Shown here piece by piece: positions 38,101-50,139 of a stretch of DNA of 64,000 nucleotides. Every line of letters begins with the position of its first letter. The first letter of the stretch is position 1. The translations under genes and the position numbers were made by a program. The notes beneath the pieces are model-generated. The model was not told the DNA's origin. It did no database searches and worked only from the letters and a program-made list of their open reading frames with translations. The stretch is from Umbilicaria muhlenbergii (lineage: Eukaryota; Ascomycota; Lecanoromycetes; Umbilicariales; Umbilicariaceae): NCBI GenBank assembly GCA_000611775.1, contig KK106982.1:6194495-6258494 (forward strand), written 5' to 3'.

Positions 38101-40419
38101 CATGTTCACAAAGTTCTACAAGCACTTCAGGATGCAGGTTTACAGATAAAGTCTGAGAAGAGCTTTTTTCATTTCAAGGAAGTACACTTCCTAAGCTTCA
38201 TTGTAACATCAGAAGAGTTATAAATGAACTCAGAAAAAATATGATCTGTGATTGAATGATCAGTATTAAAGAACATCAAGGAAGTACAGTCCTTCCTTGA
38301 GTTCACAAACTTCTATAAAAAGTTTATCAAAAAATATTCAAAAATCACATCACCTTTAACAGAGTTGATCAAGAAAGATCAGAAATTTGAGTGATCACCT
38401 GAAGCACAGAAAGCCTTCAATGAGTTGAAGAAGAGATTCACTTCTTAATTAATTCTCATGAGTTTCAACCCTGAGAAACTTATTACACTCAAGATGAATG
38501 CATCAGATGGAGCTTTAAAAGCATGCATCAGTTAATTAAATGATCAGAGACATCTGCACTCAGTAGCTTTTTATTCAAGAAAGTTTATAAGTGCTGAAAT
38601 GAGTTACAAGATACATGACAAGGAGCTGTTAATTATTGTTGATGCATTTAAGTAATGACATGTGTATCTGAAAGGACCTAAACATGAGGTTCAGGTATAC
38701 TCAGATCATAAAAATTTATTATATTTCATGACAATGAAAGTCTTAAATCAAAGACAAGTATGTTGGTTGAAAGAATTGTCACAGTACAATTTCAGGATTC
38801 ATTATTGAAAAGGATCAGAGAACATTAAAGTGAACACTCTCAGTCAATGAGCTGATTACTTACAAAATAAGTTGATCATCAGTCATGCTATCCTTCAGAA
38901 GGATGAGCAAGGGAACATGTCATTCAATAAACAGTTCAACCTCATCATAAGAGTAGAGGATAACACTTTTGAGAATGAGATTCAAAAAGTGTTGAAGAAT
39001 GATAAGCTAGCACAGCAGGTTCTTCAAAATATCAGAGATCACAAAAGCTTCAAAAAGGAGAAAGATTTATTATTTTTTTAAAGCTTGATCTACATTCCTG
39101 TTAGCCTTCAACAGAAACTAACAGAGGAAAGTCATTTCAACAAGACACATGATCATCAGGGAATCAACAAAACAGTGAAATGACTCACAAGAATGTATTA
39201 CTTCTCACACATGAAGAAGAAAGTTGAAGAGGTCATTTAAAAGTGTGACATCTGCTGAAGAAGCAAAACAGATCAATATAAATCATATAATTTATTCAAG
39301 TCATCAAAGACATCATCAAGATCATGAGCAAGTATCACATTAAACTTTGTAGTTAAGTTATCAAAGTCAAAAGAACCCCTGATGAAAGCAGTCTATGATT
39401 TGATATTAATTATCACTGACAGACTTATGAAGTATGAATACTTCATATCTTATAATGAAGCATCATCAGCAGAAGAACTCACATATATGTTTTTAAGAAT
39501 TATAACAGTCAATCATGAACTGCTAAAAGAGATAATCTTTGATAAAGATAAACTCTTCACCTTTAAGTTCTGAAAGTCATTAGTGAACCAGTTGAGGATT
39601 CATCATAAGTTATCAACATCATATCATCCTCAGATGGACGGTCAGACTGAACAGCTTAATCAGACTATGAAACAGTACCTATGATGTTACATTAATTATC
39701 AGCAAACTAATTGAGTAAAACTCTTACTGATAGCTCAGTTAACATACAACTCAGCAGCAACAGAGACAACAGGAGTATCATCATTCTACATTAATTACAG
39801 TTTCAACTCAGCTATGAATGAGGTCAGAGGACTAATAATGATAACATAATGAACAAGAGTACAAGTGAACCACCTTAAGAACCTGCATGAAATGTTGCAA
39901 AAGAACATCAAATTCACCTCAGAAAGATCAGCAGTATATCATAATAAAAAGAGAGTTAAAGGACCTACTCTCAAAGAGGAGAATAAAGTATACCTTTTAC
40001 ATCATAATATCAAGACAAAGTGACTTAGCAACAAATTAAACCACATGAAGTTGAGACCTTTTCAAATTGCAAAGATTAAGAGAAGCATTAATTATGAGCT
40101 TAAGCTTTCACCTGTTATGCAAATACACTCAGTATTTCATGTATCACTACTCAAACCAGCAGACCTGAAAACATCATTATAAGAAAGATCATCAGAGATC
40201 AACCTGAAAAGTCAAGATGTCAAATTCAAAGTAGAAGAAATTCTAAATCAGCAAGATATAAATGATGAGTCACACTATCTGATCAAATGAAAGGGATATG
40301 ATAGTGGAGGAAACACATGAGAACCAGAAGAGAATCTTACTCATTGTGCAGTGAAACTGCATCAATTTCAGCAAAGAAATTCACAGCAAGTCAGTTCATG
40401 CTGATAAGGTTGAAAGTCT

Positions 40420-40900
40420 TAAGCATGAGGAAGTTGAGAGGAGGCTTGTTAAAAGAATCAACAACTGTAGCAGCTGCATGCTCATTCATCTTCAACTCTT
40501 TAATGTTTTAAAGTTCAGTACAGATCAAGTCTGACTGCTTCTTCTGCAGAAAAGTGATTTGTTTGTGAAGCTTCTCTTTCTTCACTCTTATTTCTCACTT
40601 TTGTGCTGTGACGGCATCCTTTTCCTTTTTCAGGTGATGAATCTTCACACTCACCTTGTTGATCTCCTTCAGAGATATGAACAAGTCACAGGAGACACTC
40701 AGCTGAATGCAGATGTCACATTTATTGTAATCATTTAACATCTTGCACTCCTTGCCATCAGTTAAACAGTGATTACACATTCACATGACAATCCTCCTGT
40801 TTTCAGTGATTGAATCAGTTAAATGAGAATGATGAGAAGTAGATGACTTCTTCTTTCTGATATCAAATGAAGGCATGAGGAAGGTTGAGTTTTCAAGGAT
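40420..40900 (-). pseudogene. Antisense Cys-rich/coiled-coil frame in element E
   Basis: This is the best preserved of the three antisense frames. An open piece at 40595-40780 reads MCNHCLTDGKECKMLNDYNK, then CDICIQLSVSCDLF and a charged helix (VKIHHLKKEKDA). Paired CxxC-type cysteines followed by a coiled coil suggest a small zinc-binding, self-associating protein. The upstream part of the same strand (about 40790-40890) is Ser/Lys/His-rich. Its position, between the chromodomain and the 3' LTR and opposite to gag-pol, is the same as in elements D and B. Function unknown. Confidence 0.6.
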
Positions 40901-40923
40901 GAAAATGTTGAGAGAGGAGCTAA

Positions 40924-41356
40924 TGTTACACCTCTCACTAAATGATACCTGTTGAGTACACATAGCAGGCGTACATGTGGTACTGTTCATGATGCTCAGA
41001 GCATGAGCACCTTGAGCACTCAATCACTCATGATGCTCAGGGCATGAGCACCTCAAGCACTCAACTGCTCATGATGCTCAGGGCATGAGCACCTTGAGCA
41101 GTAAAGTTACACATGCAGAACAGTACAGTCACACATGAGTCTTCTAAAGTACTATATAATCACAGGTAGATTCATAGTTAGAAGCTTGTGCTCAACTCAT
41201 GTATTGAATGCAATCTCATAGGTTTATCACCTTTTAGCTTATTCAAATCTACATGTGATCAGTAGTTCATTGAATCAAGCACCATGATTAAATGAATGTT
41301 GATATAGTTCATTGAATAATTGTATTATTCCTGTCATTATGACATCACCTGTTACA
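40924..41356 (+). repeat. 3' LTR of element E (433 bp)
   Basis: Partner of 34760-35192, followed by the second ACATT duplication. Confidence 0.93.
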
Positions 41357-41361
41357 ACATT

Positions 41362-44150
41362 CTTTCTTGCTCATGCATCTTATTAAACTTCTCATCTATA
41401 ACTGCTCATTCATTTGAACCCGTTGAATAGACATGATGAGAAAGTTTAGCAGCAGTAAATATATTTCAATTAATTGTAAAAAGTATCAACAAGTACTCTT
41501 CTGACAGAATGTTAACAATATCTTCAATATCAGTTTAAATTTTAAAGAAAGCATTTATGACTTCTGACAGCACAATTACTGCCTCAGCATTCTCATAAAC
41601 TGTAACTCTGTTAAGAAGTTTAGTCTTTGACTTATTTAAGTTTACTTTGACTGAAGTATACTTTGCTGTTAAGAAATGATTTTTCACATCAACAGGATAA
41701 CACTCTTCTTCCTCATATTCAATAATGATTTTCATGTGAATGCATCATGATAGTATCCTCTCCTGCTTTGAAGTGTTTTGAACACATATAAAGGGTATGT
41801 TGAAGTTCACTATGTGAGTGTATGTTCCCTTGAGATCAAGTTCAAAGAGGAAGTCTTTATTCAGGAGTGAAGCATGATCATAAACTTTCACTGAGATCTT
41901 ATATGTTGATCTTGAAGGTATAATTAATCTTTTCACTGTTTTAACAACCTGTTGTATCCTGATGTTGTCTTTCACTGTTACTTGAATTGATGCAATTAAA
42001 TCTCAACAGCTTCAGATTATCATTCTTTCTTCAGATAAATTTAAACAGATTCTTTCAAGCATCAGTATGTTAATTCTCATTAAGAACTTTATCTTCAAAT
42101 TATCTACAATATGAGCTTTCCTTCTCATGTGTGCCTTTGATGACTTGTCATTTATCATTTCATCAAGGAACACATTAAGAATGATGTACTCATCATTGAC
42201 ATAATGAGTTGAGCTGATGCTGTGAACACTTATGAGCTTATTTACTTGAAGCACTTTCATCTCAGGGAGAGTTTCTTTAAGGAAGAATTAATTTATCAAT
42301 GACATTATGCAATTGAAGTTTATGCAAATCAGAATGACAAGACCTTTCATCAAGAAGAAGATTAATGTGATGACATAATGTCACTTATTGAAGGTCATTT
42401 CATTTTCAGTGAGCTTTGAGGTGTCTGACTCAATGACTGAAAGATTAATCTTGAGTGATGTATCTTCACTCATCACAAGGTTTGCTCCTTGAGCAGGTGA
42501 CTTCACCTTTGATTTTTTTTTTATGAATTCAAAAGACCTCATAGTATCAGCTTTTATTGAGTCTTTTGAAATGACTTCATTCATTTGAATAATTGTACTC
42601 AAAAGCCTCTTTCCTTTGATTTGATATTTACTCACGTGGTGGTGAAGCTTGTTGTTTAAGATAAAGGTGAATGTGCATCTTTTATAAATATAAGTAGTAG
42701 GCTTTGAAGGGCTTTTCACATAATAAATCTTAATATAATTCATGTTCACTTGAGATCCTGACACTTTATTCTTCTAACCTTCAAAGTGTTTCATCTTTGA
42801 TTGATCAGGCATTGAGGCCTGATTCTCATTATCTTTAAGCTGTAGTGGACTGTCAAACTGATTCATTTAAAATACATGATAATCATAAGCTTCTGATACA
42901 TCATAGCTGAGTTCTCAATTATTCTCAAGGTAAAACTCATCAGGATATTTGTGATATGTTGTTTAAAAAAAGCTGTAGTTGTTTCAGTTATCATAATCTT
43001 GTTGACTTTAATGATTGTTTCAGTTTTCTTGAAACCCTTGATTGTTTAATCTTTCATAAGATTAATTTAAAGTTGCTTCAGTCATATCTGCAGTGATCTG
43101 AAGTTGTTCAGAGCGTGACTCTGCTTAAATCTGAATCATTAACTAAGGTTCAGATGAAGTTCCTTGATTCTGTTGTTGAGGATTGTAAGTGTTGTTCATT
43201 GTGAACAGAAGAGACTGATTAGGCGGAAACTGATACTGATTAAAAAATGATGTTTGAATAAAAAATTAAGCTTGATTAAAGTACTGAAGCTGATTGAGAT
43301 GCTGATAGAAAGGTCAGTTGTTCTGAAAAGATTTAAAAAAGTAAGAAGAATCATAAAGAAAGCTTTAATCTCTTTGATATCCTTAATATCCTTGTCCTCC
43401 TCTATTATAAAAGTTAAACTCATTTTGATTAAAAGGTTGATTTATTAATTTGTTATTTCTTTCTCTGTATCTTTCTTGTTCTCTATCATTGACTCAACCT
43501 CAATTCATGAAGTTGTTTGATCTGTCTTGAGGTTTATTGTTTTGATCTTGATATTTTGTTGATTTAATAACATTCTGTTTATGCTCCTTCATTGCATTTC
43601 ACATCTCTCTTCAGCTCTTTAGTTCTTCAGAGAACTCTTGAAGTGTGATTCTTAACTTGAGCATTGCTGTGACTGTTTAAAGCTCAATGTCTAGACCTTG
43701 TCAGACTTAAGTGAGTTGAGTTAAGAGATCAGTGATGCCTGCTGCTTGAGTGTACCTCATCATGTTTTGCAAATAACCTTGAGGTTCCCTGTTGTTATGA
43801 GCATTCAAAAGAGAGTAGTGTTCCTTGTTAAGCTGTTTTAAGGCCTTCATCATCATCATCTTGAAGCATTTTGCTAATTTAGAAGCAAACTTCATAAGAG
43901 GCATGTTTCTTAAAGTTCATCAAGTGAAGTCATCAAGTTTCTGTAGATATCAGTTTAAGATATTATTTTAAAAACATGTAAACAGGTTCTCTGTTACCTT
44001 TTCTTCTTCTACAAGAAGGGCATAGTCTTTAACTTATTTAATGAAAGTGTAGACTTCTTGATAAATGATTTCTTTAAAGTTGAAGATAACATCTTCAGTT
44101 TCATACAATTCTGAAACATCAGAATAAAAGAAATCAGCATCAGCAATTTA
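41362..44150 (-). pseudogene. Gag and protease segment of element A
   Basis: Minus-strand open pieces run from gag (43707-43904, LLNAHNNREPQGYLQNMMRY) through a Gln/Asn/Tyr-rich linker (about 43.5-43.1 kb) to the protease/spacer region (42381-42764; 42012-42260; 41745-41975; 41535-41735). The order and wording (for example KAHMRRKAHIVDNLKIKFLM near 42.1 kb) match the aspartic-protease-bearing stretch before the reverse transcriptase in this Gypsy lineage. Confidence 0.7.
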
Positions 44151-44341
44151 GCAAGTTAACTTTGAGTTAGTCTTTAACACTTTGAGCGCTCTGAGCTTCT
44201 GATCTCATGTCTCAGCTAACAGCCGCTCTTAGCATCCTCTGAGCGCTTTGAGCTCAACCTTAAATCTTGAGCAGAACATCAAAATTTTGTGATAAAAAAA
44301 CAATTATTAAAACAATTGTTTAAACAAGTACACACACAGTG

Positions 44342-44836
44342 TTATAATAACAGTAAAACTTATAATAATAGTAAAACTTATAATAACAGTAAAACTTATA
44401 ATAATAGTAAAACTTATAATAACAGTAAAACTTATAATAATAGTAAAACTTATAATAACAGTAAAACTTATAATAATAGTAAAACTTATAATAACAGTAA
44501 AACTTATAATAATAGTAAAACTTATAATAACAGTAAAACTTATAATAATAGTAAAACTTATAATAACAGTAAAACTTATAATAATAGTAAAACTTATAAT
44601 AACAGTAAAACTTATAATAATAGTAAAACTTATAATAACAGTAAAACTTATAATAATAGTAAAACTTATAATAACAGTAAAACTTATAATAATAGTAAAA
44701 CTTATAATAACAGTAAAACTTATAATAATAGTAAAACTTATAATAACAGTAAAACTTATAATAATAGTAAAACTTATAATAACAGTAAAACTTATAATAA
44801 TAGTAAAACTTATAATAACAGTAAAACTTATAATAA
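44342..44836. repeat. 18-bp minisatellite, about 27 units, in a 36-bp higher-order repeat
   Basis: The unit is TATAATAACAGTAAAACT, alternating strictly with a copy that differs only by T for C at the ninth base. The real period is therefore 36 bp. It lies upstream of the gag region of element A. Long open frames on both strands are by-products of the unit being a multiple of three. Confidence 0.95.
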
Positions 44837-44839
44837 GTA

Positions 44840-45677
44840 AACTTTTGCTAAAATTCACTTTTGTAAAGTGTACAGAATAAAGAGATCTAAAACTTTTCAA
44901 TAAAAAGTTTTTTATTATTCATGAAGGTATAATAGTTATTTAAAGTGTAAGATTTGTATGAGATAATTTACTGCTCAGAGAGTGCTCTGAGCGCATAAAG
45001 TACTATTAACTAAAACCTTATTTTTGAGCAGGCTGTCAAGTTGTGAATAAGATCTGAAGCTCAGAAGTTAACAGGAGCTGCTACATGCAGAATTAAATTT
45101 ACTGATCTCAACACACCTGAAGAACCTGATGAACCTTGCAGGCTAAGCACTGAGTGAAGCTTCTCATCAAAAAGTTGAGACAAAACTTGAATTTGCTCTG
45201 AAGAAAAGGCTGTGAATGCATGTAAATTATAAGTTGATGAGCTGAACTCAGAAGCTCCTGTATTCAATGATTCATCTTGATTAATCATTCTGATTTGTGT
45301 CTGAATTTGCTTAAGTTGATATTTAAAATCTAAGTGTTCTCATTCTGCTCATTTTAACTTTAAGCATACTCATTTTAAACATTCTTGTTTAAATTGTTCT
45401 CATTCAAGATGTTGTCATTTATCTTGTTTCAACTCTAGATGTTCTCATTTAAGATGCTCTTATTGTAAATATTTTTGTTTTAAATGTTCTTGTTTCAGAT
45501 GTTTCAGCTTTAAGTGTTCTTCTTTTAGCAGGTGTCACTCCTTCTTAAGGTTTCATTCCTCAGAACATTAAGCACGCCTCTCATTATCTCTGTGAGTGAA
45601 TTTCTTTCAATCATGTTCATCTCTGATCTTGTGTATAAGCTGTCATTGAGTGTTTGCCTGATCTTGTGTCAGTATAT
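44840..45677 (-). other. 5' region of element A, part 1, unassigned
   Basis: Hypermutated, AT-rich sequence between the minisatellite and the solo LTR. One minus-strand open piece (45061-45288) has Ser-rich composition and may belong to the gag N-terminus. No domain is recognised. The word GAGCGC/GCGCTC recurs near 44.2 and 44.99 kb. Confidence 0.35.
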
Positions 45678-46110
45678 TGTAACGGGTGGTGTCGTAGTAA
45701 CGGGGATAGTACAATCATTCAATGAACTATACCAACGTTCATCTAATCACGGCGCTTGATTCAATGAACTACTGATCACATGTAGACTTGAATAAGCTAG
45801 AAGGTAGTAGACTTATGAGATTGCATTTGATACATGAGTTAAGCATGAGCTTCTAACTATGAATCTACCTGTGATTATATAATACTTTAAAAGACTCATG
45901 TGTGACTGTACTGCTCTACGTGTGTAATCTTACTACTCAAGGTGCTCATGCCCTGAGCATCATGAGTGGTTGAGTGCTCAAGGTGCTCATGCCTTGAGCG
46001 TCATGAGCAGTTGAGTGCTCAAGGTGCTCATGCCTTAAGCATCATGAGCAGTACCACATGTACACCTGCTATGTGTATCATTCAGGTACCATTTAGTGAG
46101 AGGTGTAACA
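45678..46110 (-). mobile_element. Solo LTR of the element D/E family
   Basis: 433 bp, inverted relative to elements D and E, with a perfect TATAT target duplication (45673-45677, 46111-46115). No internal region remains, as expected after recombination between the two LTRs of a full element. It keeps CpG and CC/GG words that the LTRs of D and E have lost, so it is the least mutated member of the family here. Confidence 0.93.
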
Positions 46111-46115
46111 TATAT

Positions 46116-47135
46116 CTTCTCATGTCAATGATTCTTGTTCCTTCAGAAGAACATTGATTAACTTTTTTTCTGCAAATATTTTTTCATGACTGAATGCTCT
46201 TTGTTTGCTGACCTGAGTTGAAGTTAATTTTGACTTTTTATTCTTTTCTTTCAGCACTTCCTCTTTAATTCTAATCAATCAAATTATTTCTTCTTTCACA
46301 GAGGACTCTTCAGAGGGGAGGTTGATAATAAATTGATACATTTCAACTGATGTGAAGTTTGTAATGAATTGAGCTTCTTCTTCTGATGAAAAGGCTGTTG
46401 AGGATCAAGATGCTTCAGTGATTGCTGTTGCAAACTCTGAAGAAATTTCTGATAAGCTTGTAGAGATTTTATCTTGAGTAGAGAGTGATTCTGTTAAAAC
46501 TCATGTGATGAAGAGTTCTGTTATCAATGAGACATTGAATGAAGGTAAGTCATTCACTTAAAAGAGTGCAATGAAGTAAAGAGTCTCTCTGAGGGTAGAA
46601 GTTTTTATATAAAATTTATTAAAAATGATGTGAAGAGGACTGCCTTTAGTATGATTAATTAATCACTCTGAAGAAAATTTAAACTCTGAAGTTCCTTGAC
46701 TGAATGAACTTCTGATAAAACTTATGAATATTACTGATGCTTCTTATAGGTTTTTAATAGTTGATCTTGACCTTCCTGTTGATTCAGGAGACGGCTCATA
46801 AGGGTAATATTAATGAACAATTTTCATGCAGAGATGATCAGTCTCTCTTAAAATTCTCACATTTGAAATTCTGAAGACTACAAATCAATGAAACTGATGC
46901 CTCAGAGTTATAATATTATCATTAAGCTCAGGTAGTTCTTCTGAATTCAGTTTATCTGTCTCAAGAAAGTAGTAAGGAAGTAGTGATCAATTAAGCAAGT
47001 CAACTGATGTTAAGTTGACAGGTTTAATAATGTCACCTGAGCTGATGAAGAACTGATTATTCATTGAAGTAAACTGATTTCTGTCTAAAGACAGAGGACT
47101 CAAAAATCAGGTGTTGTTATTAAATGTTAAAATTA
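46116..47135 (-). other. 5' region of element A, part 2, unassigned
   Basis: About 1 kb between the solo LTR and the right LTR of element A. Read on the minus strand it looks coding-like in composition, with stretches such as SEEEAQFITNFTSVEMYQFI, but I recognise no domain. It may be a leader frame of element A before gag, or captured sequence. Confidence 0.35.
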
Positions 47136-47245
47136 TGTCTTCTGTTTATTCAGTTGTAAAAGCTTGCTTTTATTTTCTAATGAGATGTTTAGCTTTTATG
47201 CTCAAGAAGGTTAAACTTATTTGAGAAAGTAAATAATCTGTAACA
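47136..47245 (-). repeat. Right (5') LTR of element A, hypermutated copy
   Basis: 110 bp, the same length as the left copy and without indels. It abuts the MULE transposase region on its right. Confidence 0.7.
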
Positions 47246-50139
47246 TCATTGTTGCCTCCTCACCTCATCAAAATCTGAGTGATCTCAGGCAATGAAGTGC
47301 TGCCAAATTTAAGTCAGGCTTACATAATCTCAGGGTTAATAACAGCCTCAATGACAGCCTTCACCTGCAGTCTGACTGAGCTTCAAATTACTGAAGATGA
47401 TCTAAGGCCTTGAAGCTGAAGCTGTGTAATAAGCAAAGGCTCATGAGTGCTGCTGAATTATCTCAACTCATTTGAGGGCTCTTCTTTATGACTTTGAAGC
47501 TTTCATTTAAGGTTTTCCTTCAGCTTCTGATCAACACTGATCTCATCTCTTGCTGCTTACCATCTCTTGACCTGCTCTGTGAGTCATCAGTCTCTGTCTC
47601 ACTGAGCTGAGGGCTTGTGATAGAAGAAGGACTCTGAATAAAGATTTCAGCTTTAATCATGCTCATCAGAATCTTGAAGCTGCTTGACAACAACAGCCTC
47701 TTGAATAAAAGCTGTTATCTTTTCATCCTCCTCTCAAAGGTGAGTCTTGATCTCATCAGTCATCTCAATGACTTAAAGTTTCACAATGACTGTTCATCTG
47801 AATTGATGAACCTGTTCCTGCTGATGTTTGCTGATTTTCATCAGCTTCACATGATTAATCTGATCCTCAACAGCAGTTCTCTTTAAATGATTTGTCTTCT
47901 TCTGCATCTTAATTTTAACAGTGTTTTTCTTCTCACAAGTCTTCTTCTGAGCTTGTTTTTTCTTGGCAGTCATTCTTCATGATTTAAAGACTGAGGATGT
48001 TTAAAAGACTGACTCTGAAGTCTGCTCAGCAGTAGCAACTGCCTCTGAAGTTGATTCAGTGATAGCAATCAACTGATTAACTGAAACAACAATTATTTCA
48101 TGATTCAATGCTGATATTTAAGAGCCTGAAACTGTTAATTTAATCTCAGATGAATCTCTTTGAGTTTCAGAGACTCCTGCCTCAGTTAAAGCTCAACACT
48201 CACTGTTTATATAAGTATGCTGTACAGGAAAATAAACCTTCAGCTTCAGAGAAGGTAGTGTTTCAGAGGTTTAAAAAAAGACTTAAACTTCTGTACCTGT
48301 TAACCTCTGATCAAAATGTTAATGAGCGTGAACATCAAAGAGCTGAGGGCTTGCTTTAAGAGTTAGCATGCTCTGAATGTTATGCCTACATGACAGACTC
48401 ATTGTACAAGTTTAATCATTAATGCAAGCAGTCTCTGAGTCTGAGCTCTGATTCAAGGTGATTTAATCCTGAATAAGAGACATGATGTACAGAGCAACAT
48501 GCCTCTTTAAGGTGTTGAAAAAGGCATGATTTGTATGAGTTGAAATTTTAAATTTAATCTTGATTAAGTTATCCTCTAGGGTTTGATGCTCTGCAGTTCA
48601 GAATCATCTTAAGGCTTTATAAATTTTATAGAGGTTTAAAGTAGAGGAATTCAAGTATTGTTTCAACTTAACATGACTTCCTTCAACATGAGATGTGACT
48701 GTATTATCAAAATGAGAATGTTTATTCACTTAATATCTCACACACTGTTCCTTTCAAGAGAGTCATTAATCCTCAACATATTAAATCAGATCTTCTCACT
48801 GAGAAGATTTAAAATCAGTGAGTCACTCAACATACTTCATCTCAGTCACAGCCTGCATTACAGCAGTATAAACAGCATAAAATTTCTTAAATTCAGAGCT
48901 TGACTGAGTAATGTTCTTCAGGTCTTTAAAGAATAAGAGTTTAATCTTTTTGATGATGTTCTTATTAATATGTCAGTGACAGAGAAGCTGAGCAGACTCT
49001 GAAAATCATGTGAAGACAGCATTTATTAAGGTGAGCTCTTAGTCTGTGATTATAACCTCTGAAATTGCAATTTCTTCCTCATCATATCACCCTCTTAAAA
49101 CTTTCATACCTCAGTTATAATTCACTTCTTTCTTTCCTCAAAGGAACATTATGTCTGCTTGAAAATTAAAATTTAAGACTGTACTGCTCATCATGTTCAA
49201 TAAAGGAAGACTGTAGTGATTGATTTTATAAATGCAGTTCAATAACAGGATATCATGATTCTTTTAAAGAAGCTCAATTGACTCAGAATGATTTAAAGCA
49301 AGATGAGTGATTCTTTCAGACTCATTCAATTCATACACATATTTGACTTCATCTTTGATCAGGGCTTTTAATAAAGTTTTTATTAATGATTAAATCTTAA
49401 GTTCCTCTCTTTCTAATTAAGCTCTGAGGTTGTATATGTCTTTATCAATTGTCAACATGTTGAGATAATCTTCTTGTAAGCTTTTCAGAATTTCAGCTGT
49501 CTTTGTGCTCTGACAGACTTGTCATTTTACCTCTTGAACAGTCACTTCTAATATAAAATGATGATTGACAAAGACAACAAAGATGTTTAAATCATGCCCT
49601 GTATGCTGACCTTTTAAGACAGTCATATTATACTCTCTTAAGACACATTTCATTCTGATCTTTCATTTACACCTCATCACCCTCATTATTCTATCTCACT
49701 GTTGATTTTCTTCAGTTATTGCATGGTTATTTTAATTTTCTTCATCATGAACACACTTAAAATAAGTCAGTCCTTGATCAACTTGATTGCTGATGATTGA
49801 ACAGATATAATCATGACTTTTCACATGCTTCTGACAATGAGTTAAAGCTTCCTTCACACTCAAAAAGGCTCCTTCAGGGGATGAAGACATGTCAATGAAG
49901 CCTGTGTTATTAAAGCCTGCCTCCTCCTCTGATAAAAGACTTAAAGTTAAAGTCTTCTTCACCTGCCTCTTCAGTTGCTCCTCCTGTCACTCAAGATTTA
50001 ATTCAGTCAGTATACACTCAAGACTGTCTGTCCTGTCACCTGAAACAACCTTCATGATCTTTGAAGCTTGCTTCATGACATCTTCAGTTAAGGCAGGGTC
50101 AAGAAATGAGTCTCAATCAGGTGCAAAGGAGGAAGACAT
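47246..50139 (-). pseudogene. MULE transposase, decayed; 3' end cut off by the Gypsy insertion
   Basis: Reading leftwards from an ATG at 50139. Near 49900-49790 the N-terminal FAR1/WRKY-GCM1-like DNA-binding part is visible (SVKEALTHCQKHVKSHDY). The RNase H-like DDE core follows: the LPLLNMM segment near 49200, VIITD near 49040 (second acid, codon at 49042-49044), the LLCH-x-H segment near 48990, and VTSHVEGSHVKLKQYL near 48700-48650 with the final Glu at 48682-48684. The position of the first catalytic Asp reads Asn (49237-49239), which fits a C-to-T change on the other strand. Many in-frame stops (a dozen or more, mostly TGA) interrupt it. Open pieces remain, such as 49732-49962. Coding-like sequence runs right up to the Gypsy LTR at 47245, so the gene was split; its tail is at 8555-8783. 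Confidence 0.85.

Larger units (their letters stand above)
34760..41356 (+). mobile_element. Ty3/Gypsy chromodomain element E, plus strand, fossil (6597 bp)
   Basis: 433-bp LTRs at 34760-35192 and 40924-41356. Perfect target duplication ACATT (34755-34759, 41357-41361). It is exactly as long as element D and collinear with it: gag (open piece 35234-35482), CCHC knuckle near 36.04 kb, protease near 37.0 kb (LLIDSGCT), reverse transcriptase about 37.6-38.2 kb (open piece 37960-38223 with YLDDILIYF), RNase H about 38.4-38.85 kb, integrase about 39.0-40.0 kb, chromodomain about 40.23-40.37 kb. It is broken dozens of times. It was inserted into the reverse transcriptase region of element A. Confidence 0.93.
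8784..47245 (-). mobile_element. Ty3/Gypsy element (element A), minus strand, fossil, split by six later insertions
   Basis: A 110-bp direct repeat at 8784-8893 and 47136-47245 is taken as its LTR pair (TGTTACA at the 5' end in minus orientation). A purine-rich tract next to the left copy (8894-8908) fits a polypurine tract before a 3' LTR. Between them, on the minus strand and in the right order, are gag (about 44.1-43.2 kb), a protease region (about 42.5-41.4 kb), reverse transcriptase and RNase H (34.7-33.4 kb), integrase (20.5-19.2 kb) and a chromodomain trace (about 12.66-12.53 kb). The type is a chromodomain Gypsy lineage common in ascomycetes. Without the later insertions it would be about 11.5 kb. 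I found no matching target duplication (GACTA versus TCATT), so the outer limits are less certain than for the other elements. It is broken many tens of times. It is the oldest retroelement layer. Confidence 0.7.

Noticed and set aside
44342-44836. Repetitive protein gene (YNNSKT repeats) or CRISPR-like array
   Set aside because: The units are directly adjacent with no unique spacers, and the open frame is a by-product of the 18-bp period.
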